NCBI GenBank assembly: GCA_016937155.1
Contig: JAFGWM010000083.1
Span: 1-59,770 of the forward strand
Direction of reading: 5' to 3'
DNA from: Deltaproteobacteria bacterium
Lineage (GTDB): Bacteria; Myxococcota_A; Polyangia; HGW-17
Length of the DNA: 59,770 nt
Shown here piece by piece: positions 54,718 to 59,770 of this stretch. A program made the translations under genes and the position numbers. The notes beneath the pieces are model-generated. The model was not told where the DNA came from and did not search any database. It was given only the letters and a program-made list of their open reading frames with translations. The stretch's first letter is position 1, and each line of letters begins with the position of its first letter.

Positions 54718-56189
54718 TTAACCTCGCATGGAAAAATCTATGGCGAAATAAAGCGCGAACATTCACTACTCTTTTATCCCTTGTGGGAGGACTTGTAGTT
54801 GCGATTCCGGCGTTCGCCCTGGCCAGGGGTGTGAGCAAAGCACTTAAAAAAAGTATTATCTCTACAAGACTTGGTGAGTATCAACTGGTTGATAAAACCA
54901 GTACAAATCAATATAACCGAAAAGTCTTTTCACTTAATGAAGTTATAGACACACTTGATATTAAAAACGAAATAACATGGGCGCCCAGGCTCGATTTTCC
55001 CGGTAAGATTATACATGACAGAAAATTTCGCCTGATTACAAATGAACTTGTGGAAAAATGCAGTGGAAATTTCACTTTCAGTCGAAATGGTATCTGCACA
55101 GGTTATCTGGACGAAAAAACAGCGAAGGACTTAGATATAAGTGATGGCAGCAGAGTATTCATTAAAAGTGGTCATTTTGCCGAATACTGTGAAATGATAC
55201 AGATCAAATTCTGGAATAAAAATTCAAATATATTGCATATAAAAACGTGTAAAAGTCATAGAATAAAAAACCATATCAGCACATTTTTTGTCCAGAAAAG
55301 TAAAAATGTGATGTTTTCAGGAACCGATTTGCTCAGAGAACCTATGGTTACTGAACTCAATAAAAAAATAATATCAGGAAGATGGAAAATTTCAGATACA
55401 GGTTTAATAATCGGTGAGGAGCTTTCCAGAAAATTAGGTGTTAAAACCGGTGATAGTTGTCTTGGAATTATAAAAGGAAAACATTCAATTCCCACAGATG
55501 AAATATACAAAGTTCAGGGAATTTTCAGAACGAATATTCCCCGACTTGATTCAAGTCTGGTAATTATACCAATTCAAACACTTAGAAGAATCAGTGGAGA
55601 TAAAAAATCTGATGAAGTAAATATAATCGTATTCAACTCACGTGAAGGAAAACCGATACAAGCCATTAACGCTCTTGATAAATTAAAGAATTTCAAATTA
55701 ACCCCGTGGTGGATTACTGCTGCATCACTTTTTCAGATCGCAAATTTCAATGAAGCTCTGAGCATTATGATTATAGTAATTATTATGGTTATGGCTTCAA
55801 TAGGAGTTATGAACTCCATTATGATGAGTATTATGGACAGAAGAAGAGAATTTGCGATGCTGTCAGCTATAGGGATGTCCCGGCAGAAACTGTTTTCTCT
55901 GATTGTCATGGAATCTATGATTATAAACATTCTCACTGTTACTGCAGGGTGCTTTCTGAGCTATTTTATAGTGAGTTATATGAGTAAATACGGCATCAAT
56001 CTATCCTTCATAATGAAAGATGGTCTGGCTATTGGAGGTATGGTTATTGATCCCCACTGGAAAGCTGAATTAACAGGGCGTGTTTTTATTATTCCTGTTG
56101 CCATTTTCACTCTAATAAACCTCTCCATATCCATGTGGCCTGCCTGGAGAGCCGGCAGATATTCACCAGCTGTTGAAATGAGAGACTGA
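54714..56189 (+). CDS. FtsX-type ABC permease coupled to radical SAM gene
   Basis: The 491-residue protein starts on the radical SAM stop. It has the N-terminal helix (NKARTFTTLLSLVGGLVVAIPAFALA), a periplasmic core of about 330 residues and the FtsX-fold helices (LSIMIIVIIMVMASIGVMNSIMMSIMDRRREFAMLSAIGM, MESMIINILTVTAGCFLSYFI, AIFTLINLSISMWPAWRAGR). It parallels the minus-strand 604-residue permease. No ATPase gene follows, so it must use an ATPase made elsewhere, the obvious candidate being that of the minus-strand operon. Confidence 0.9.
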   Translation: MINLAWKNLWRNKARTFTTLLSLVGGLVVAIPAFALARGVSKALKKSIISTRLGEYQLVDKTSTNQYNRKVFSLNEVIDTLDIKNEITWAPRLDFPGKIIHDRKFRLITNELVEKCSGNFTFSRNGICTGYLDEKTAKDLDISDGSRVFIKSGHFAEYCEMIQIKFWNKNSNILHIKTCKSHRIKNHISTFFVQKSKNVMFSGTDLLREPMVTELNKKIISGRWKISDTGLIIGEELSRKLGVKTGDSCLGIIKGKHSIPTDEIYKVQGIFRTNIPRLDSSLVIIPIQTLRRISGDKKSDEVNIIVFNSREGKPIQAINALDKLKNFKLTPWWITAASLFQIANFNEALSIMIIVIIMVMASIGVMNSIMMSIMDRRREFAMLSAIGMSRQKLFSLIVMESMIINILTVTAGCFLSYFIVSYMSKYGINLSFIMKDGLAIGGMVIDPHWKAELTGRVFIIPVAIFTLINLSISMWPAWRAGRYSPAVEMRD

Positions 56190-56194
56190 AAAAG

Positions 56195-57424
56195 ATGTTC
56201 ATTCTGATAAAATACAGTTTCAGAAATCTTTTTCGTCGAAGATTCAGATCAGTGACAGTATTCTGTGCTGTAGGCAGTGCTGCCTTTATACTTATCTTTT
56301 TCAGAGGACTCTCTGATGGCGGCTACGAACAGATGGCAAAAATAAGCACCAGAATTCAGGCTGGTAAAGTAGTTATATCACACCCTGAATGGCTTAAAAC
56401 CAGACAGCCTGACAAACTCATTCCATTCGATGAAAATATCAGAAGAAACCTACAGGATTTGACTCGTAAAATAAAACCATGCGGGAGAATTATACTTTCA
56501 GGTTCAATTAAAACTGAATCAGGAGAATTCAACACTGATTACATAGCCGGAGTAAATTATTTCCAAGAAAAGGAAACATCCGATATTGAACAATTTTTAC
56601 TTTCCGGATCATTCAATTTAACCGGTGCAATTATGTCTCACTCATTCGCTGATAAAACAAATCTGAAAATAGGAGATACTCTGATTGTTTTCACTGGAGA
56701 CTGGCCTGAAAATGTTTTTTTTAGAATTCCACTTGCAGCAACATTGAAAGATGGGTGGTCAGGAGCAGAAAATTGGGTACTTGTACCCCTTAACCTACTT
56801 CAGAACAAACTGAAAATATCAAATGCAGTCAATATGATTTCTTTTTCAGGGGGGCGTTTCAGAGATGAAAGAAATATTGAGCACCTGATTTCAAAATTAA
56901 AAATCCATTTTAAAAATACAGATATTGCCATCAGTCCATGGTGGAAAGTAATGCCCATGGTAAATCAGTTCATTGATTACCATAGTGCCAGTGTATGGAT
57001 TTTTCAGATTTTTATTTTTTTTATTGTCTCAATTGCTATCGCGAATGCCATGATCATGTCGGTTATGGAGAGAAAAAAAGAAATAAGTGTGCTTCGAGCA
57101 CTTGGGGCATCAAAACACTACATTCTGACTCAGATATCAGTAGAATCCCTGATACTAACATTTTCCGGGGGACTTACCGGAGTGCTTGCCGGTCTGGGAT
57201 TAAACTGGTGGTTAAGTAAAGTTGGTCTTGATCCTGGAATATTCAATGGAGGTCACGCCCTTGAGATTGCAGGGGGTACTTTTTCAAGAAGGATATTTCC
57301 TTTGGTTGATCCCGCTATGGCATTATATTCTTTGACATTTATTGTCAGTCTGGGGCTGTTGGGCGGACTAATGGCTGGTGCTAAAATACTTGGAACTGTC
57401 AAATTAACCGATTCAACCAGATGA
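56195..57424 (+). CDS. Second FtsX-type ABC permease of the plus-strand arm
   Basis: The 409-residue protein resembles the 410-residue minus-strand permease in length and layout: N-terminal helix (SVTVFCAVGSAAFILIFFRGLSDG), periplasmic core, and helices FQIFIFFIVSIAIANAMIMSVMERKKEISVLRALGA and SLILTFSGGLTGVLAGLGLNWWLS. The shared STRIQAGKVVISHPEW text parallels GIRLHSGHVVIQHKNF in the other permease, showing two paralogous pairs. It lies 5 bp after its neighbour; the SD is weak. Confidence 0.9.
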   Translation: MFILIKYSFRNLFRRRFRSVTVFCAVGSAAFILIFFRGLSDGGYEQMAKISTRIQAGKVVISHPEWLKTRQPDKLIPFDENIRRNLQDLTRKIKPCGRIILSGSIKTESGEFNTDYIAGVNYFQEKETSDIEQFLLSGSFNLTGAIMSHSFADKTNLKIGDTLIVFTGDWPENVFFRIPLAATLKDGWSGAENWVLVPLNLLQNKLKISNAVNMISFSGGRFRDERNIEHLISKLKIHFKNTDIAISPWWKVMPMVNQFIDYHSASVWIFQIFIFFIVSIAIANAMIMSVMERKKEISVLRALGASKHYILTQISVESLILTFSGGLTGVLAGLGLNWWLSKVGLDPGIFNGGHALEIAGGTFSRRIFPLVDPAMALYSLTFIVSLGLLGGLMAGAKILGTVKLTDSTR

Positions 57425-57448
57425 TTACCTATTTGCCGGATAAGGATT

Positions 57449-57478
57449 TTGATAAATATTATTTTTTAATCTTATATT
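57449..57478 (+). promoter_or_regulatory. Candidate promoter of the 2-hydroxyacid dehydrogenase gene
   Basis: TTGATA (57449-57454), 18 bp, TATATT (57473-57478). The start would fall near 57485, which supports translation from ATG 57500 and not 57485. Confidence 0.45.
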
Positions 57479-57499
57479 TAAGTTATGAAAGGATATATC

Positions 57500-58603
57500 A
57501 TGAAATGGATTACACAAGGTGATGGCAAAAACAGCGTTATTTCTGTAAGTTCCCTATCAACCAATGAATGGGTGGATATTTTCATTAAAAACAACTTCAC
57601 AGTAACCTATCCTAGTGAAGATCATAGTATAGAAGAATCTGATTTCTTTGAAGAACTTGAAAAAGGAGCATTTGGTGTAATTTCTATGCTCAGTTGGAAA
57701 TGGGATAAGGCAGCTATTAAAAAGCTGTCACTGGCTGGAGTCAAAATTCTGTGCAATTACGCTGTCGGTGTTAACAACATTGATCTTGAAGCGGCCCGTA
57801 TGGAAGGAATTCAGGTAGGTAATACCCCCGATGTTTTAACACAGGCAACAGCTGAACTTGCAATGACCCTCACAAATGCATGTGCAAGAAAAGTAACCAT
57901 GGGTGATTCATATGTAAGAAATGGAAAGTTTCATGGCTGGGCGCCAGACTTGATGCTGGGAATGGAGCTACAGGGCAAAACACTGGGGATTATAGGACCG
58001 GGAAGAATTGGTACATCATTTGCGGTAAAAATGGCGGCAGCATACTCAATGAATTGTTGCTATTTCGCAAGGTCTGAGCCTCATTCACTCATTAGCGAGT
58101 TCAAAATATTAAATAAATGGAATGAGTTAAGAGGGACAACTCCTCTTGAATGTAAAAAAAGTAACTCAGTTATTGATTTGATAAAAACTTGTGATGTTAT
58201 ATCAATTTTCGTGAGTCTAAATAAAGAAACAAACCATCTGATTGGGCGTGATGAACTGTCTTCCATGAGAAAAAACAGCATTATTATTAACGTATCAAGA
58301 GGTCAGGTTATCAATGAAAAAGAGCTGGTAAAACATCTTCAAAAAAGGGTGGATGTCACTGCAGGACTGGATGTTTATGAACGCGAGCCAGTTTTAGAAA
58401 ACATGCTGAAGGAATTGCCCAATGCTGTTTTATTGCCACATCTTGGAAGTGCCACAAGAGAGGCACGAAGAAACATGGAAATTATCACTTCGCTGAATAT
58501 TATAAACTTCAAAAAGGGGTTTCCTCAGTGGACTGGAAATTCTATTATGCCGTTTATCACAAATCAGGACCTTCCTTATGTACCATCAATTCTGACATTC
58601 TAA
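57500..58603 (+). CDS. D-isomer specific 2-hydroxyacid dehydrogenase
   Basis: The 367-residue NAD(P)-dependent oxidoreductase belongs with glyoxylate/hydroxypyruvate reductases and phosphoglycerate dehydrogenases. Seen: NYAVGVNNIDLEAARMEGIQVGNTPDVLT, dinucleotide loop GIIGPGRIGTSFA, catalytic Arg in NVSRGQVINE, Glu in GLDVYEREPV, and His in LLPHLGSATREARRNM. An extra segment of about 25 residues lies after the loop (EFKILNKWNELRGTTPLECKKS). AAAGGA lies 6 bp before ATG 57500. The substrate is not set by sequence; glyoxylate reductase is a fair guess. Confidence 0.9.
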   Translation: MKWITQGDGKNSVISVSSLSTNEWVDIFIKNNFTVTYPSEDHSIEESDFFEELEKGAFGVISMLSWKWDKAAIKKLSLAGVKILCNYAVGVNNIDLEAARMEGIQVGNTPDVLTQATAELAMTLTNACARKVTMGDSYVRNGKFHGWAPDLMLGMELQGKTLGIIGPGRIGTSFAVKMAAAYSMNCCYFARSEPHSLISEFKILNKWNELRGTTPLECKKSNSVIDLIKTCDVISIFVSLNKETNHLIGRDELSSMRKNSIIINVSRGQVINEKELVKHLQKRVDVTAGLDVYEREPVLENMLKELPNAVLLPHLGSATREARRNMEIITSLNIINFKKGFPQWTGNSIMPFITNQDLPYVPSILTF

Positions 58604-58637
58604 TTTCAAATATCAGGAAAGTTTTTTAATCCAACGG

Positions 58638-58667
58638 TTGACTTCACTAGACATCTAATTATATTAT
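58638..58667 (+). promoter_or_regulatory. Candidate promoter of marR (probably leaderless)
   Basis: TTGACT (58638-58643) is followed after 16 bp by TATATT (58660-58665), or after 18 bp by TATTAT (58662-58667). The transcript would begin at or within a few bases of the marR ATG (58672). Confidence 0.5.
58647..58657. promoter_or_regulatory. Candidate MarR operator 1
   Basis: CTAGACATCTA lies in the spacer of the marR promoter. Core is TAGA-CA-TCTA. The same 11 bp occur at 59101-59111. Confidence 0.55.
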
Positions 58668-58671
58668 TTTT

Positions 58672-59112
58672 ATGTTCAGTAAACAGGCCCTTGCCAGAAT
58701 AAGCCGAATTAGAGAAACAGCAAACTCCCTTATTATAAATTATTTAAAACAGAGGGGAATTTCAGAACTTGTACCATCCCATGGCGATATACTTATGGCT
58801 TTGTATAAATCCGAAAATGCAATGACTGTCAGGGAAATTTCGGAAAAAATACATCGTAAAAGTTCAACTGTTGTTGTTCTGATAGACAAACTTGAAAATT
58901 CTGGATGGGTTTACAGAAACAAGTCAAAAAAAGACAAACGCATCACGCTGATTTCACTAACACCTAAAGCCATAGATATTTATAGCGTTTTTAATGAGGT
59001 TTCTGACCTGCTTATGAATACAATATATGAAGGATTTACAGAAATAGAAATTCTGCTTTTCGAAAACCTTCTGGAAAAAATATTTAACAACCTAAAAAAG
59101 CTAGACATCTAG
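58672..59112 (+). CDS. MarR family transcriptional regulator
   Basis: The 146-residue protein has the winged helix pattern (LVPSHGDILMALYKSENAMTVREISEKIHRKSSTVVVLIDKLENSGWVYRNKSKKDKRITLISLTPKA), including the DKR(x)I wing with basic residues. MarR proteins are usually repressors that respond to phenols or oxidants. No SD is seen before the ATG, and the promoter places the start of the transcript at about the ATG. The gene is followed 15 bp later by a quinone reductase, the typical target of such a regulator. Confidence 0.93.
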   Translation: MFSKQALARISRIRETANSLIINYLKQRGISELVPSHGDILMALYKSENAMTVREISEKIHRKSSTVVVLIDKLENSGWVYRNKSKKDKRITLISLTPKAIDIYSVFNEVSDLLMNTIYEGFTEIEILLFENLLEKIFNNLKKLDI

Positions 59113-59116
59113 CTTT
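59097..59116. promoter_or_regulatory. Candidate MarR operator 2
   Basis: AAAGCTAGA-CA-TCTAGCTTT is a perfect 9-bp inverted repeat around a 2-bp centre. It covers the marR stop codon and ends next to the SD (AGGAG) of the reductase. The 2-nt loop makes an RNA hairpin less likely than a DNA operator. Confidence 0.6.
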
Positions 59117-59127
59117 AGGAGCAAAAA

Positions 59128-59700
59128 ATGAATATACTCATTATCTATTCTCATCCAAATCCAAACAGTTTTAATCACGCTATACTTGAAACAGCAAAGG
59201 AAACATTTCAAAAACAAGGCCATACGGTGATAGTCAGGGATCTTTATGCAATGGAATTCGATCCTGTGTTAAAACCTGCTGATTTTGAACTGATTCAGCA
59301 GGGAAAAGTATCCCAGGATGTAAAAACCGAGCAGGAGTTTATTTCAAATTCAGACTTGATTGTAATGATTTATCCCATCTGGTGGGCCACTATGGGAGCA
59401 ATGCTTAAGGGCTACATTGACAGGGTTTTTAGTCATGGTTTCGCATATAGATACACACAAAATGGGCCTGAAGGTCTTTTAAATAGCAAGAAAGTTATAA
59501 TTATCAACACGATGGGAACTCCCAACACTTCTTATGAATCAATGGGAATGCTGGATGCAATGGCCCTAACCACTGACACTGGAATATATAAATTCTGCGG
59601 GATGGAAATAAAAAACCACATTTTTCTAGGAGCTATTCCAGCATCCACCCCAGAGCAAAGAGCAGCCCACCTCCAAAATATATCCACCCTCCTGGGTTAA
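59128..59700 (+). CDS. NAD(P)H dehydrogenase (quinone), flavodoxin fold
   Basis: The 190-residue protein matches KefF/MdaB-type two-electron quinone reductases: HPNPNSFNHAILETAKE (FMN phosphate region), PVLKPADFELIQQGKV, MIYPIWWATMGAMLKGYIDRVFSHGFAYRY, and INTMGTPNTSYESMGM. It protects the cell from quinones by reducing them with two electrons. AGGAG is 6 bp before the ATG. Regulation by the MarR protein just upstream is inferred from layout and from the shared 11-bp operator-like sequence. Confidence 0.93.
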   Translation: MNILIIYSHPNPNSFNHAILETAKETFQKQGHTVIVRDLYAMEFDPVLKPADFELIQQGKVSQDVKTEQEFISNSDLIVMIYPIWWATMGAMLKGYIDRVFSHGFAYRYTQNGPEGLLNSKKVIIINTMGTPNTSYESMGMLDAMALTTDTGIYKFCGMEIKNHIFLGAIPASTPEQRAAHLQNISTLLG

Positions 59701-59709
59701 GTTTATAAA

Positions 59710-59770
59710 ATGTTGTATAAATTCCTTTGGGTTTTACTCCCTGGCCTGATTTTTTGTTTTTTGTCGTTTA
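59710..59770 (+). CDS. Possible start of a membrane or secreted protein, cut by window end
   Basis: An open frame begins at ATG 59710 and reads MLYKFLWVLLPGLIFCFLSF up to the window end, the pattern of a signal peptide or first helix. No good SD is seen. It may be a chance hydrophobic frame. Confidence 0.3.
   Translation, partial: MLYKFLWVLLPGLIFCFLSF

Overview
The window is an AT-rich, Gram-negative bacterial chromosome segment with about 56 genes and two tRNAs. The best guess is a Myxococcota or former Deltaproteobacteria-type lineage. Supporting signs are about eleven predicted lipoproteins, CGNG/CGDG Cys-rich repeats (46.2 kb, 15.2 kb), a MopE-like EICDGLDNDCDG motif next to a GCSC-TM-Arg tail resembling MYXO-CTERM (12.9-14.0 kb), AgmX-like and PEGA-like tails, a Hanks-type kinase and an FHA-GAF-cyclase. 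The phylum is inferred from motifs only. No insertion sequence, prophage, CRISPR array or convincing replication origin was seen.

Layout. 0-12 kb: a truncated CapA-like lipoprotein, tRNA-Thr(CGT), a parA-parB-folD-GH57 run, two surface lipoproteins, then yicC-gmk-rel. 12-17 kb: secreted Cys-rich proteins including an NlpC/P60-like protein, a MATE transporter, and a small protein made of two recombinase-type DNA-binding repeats. 17.5-20 kb: hypC-hypD-hypE, the Fe(CN)2CO cofactor assembly core, with no hydrogenase beside it. 20-24.6 kb (minus): a lipoprotein and the overlapping run lpdA-folB-class II aldolase-LPG_synthase_TM protein. 24.8-33.3 kb: two HEAT-like lipoproteins, xseB, a degenerate receiver, a membrane phosphoesterase, thioredoxin, an FHA-GAF-adenylate cyclase, prepilin peptidase and a PilZ protein. 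33.4-41.6 kb: tRNA-Ile(GAT), type 4 uracil-DNA glycosylase, tatC, an S9 peptidase, a CPBP protease and envelope proteins. 41.7-46.5 kb: an LRR lipoprotein and a kinase-TPR-small lipoprotein cassette.

The most interesting region is 46.5-57.4 kb, a divergent locus. On the minus strand a TetR regulator heads a run of LolA-like carrier, two FtsX/MacB-type permeases, LolD-like ATPase and outer-membrane beta-barrel. On the plus strand a radical SAM protein with a B12-binding-type N-terminus heads two more FtsX-type permeases that have no ATPase of their own. The 197-bp gap between the two arms carries inverted repeats that overlap a predicted promoter. I propose an envelope lipid or lipoprotein modification-and-export system under TetR control; its substrate cannot be read from sequence. 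The window ends with a 2-hydroxyacid dehydrogenase and a MarR-quinone reductase pair, in which the same 11-bp operator-like sequence lies in the marR promoter and again just before the reductase.

Starts were moved from the longest reading frame where a Shine-Dalgarno (SD) sequence, a signal peptide or family alignment favoured an internal codon. Promoter and operator calls are by eye.
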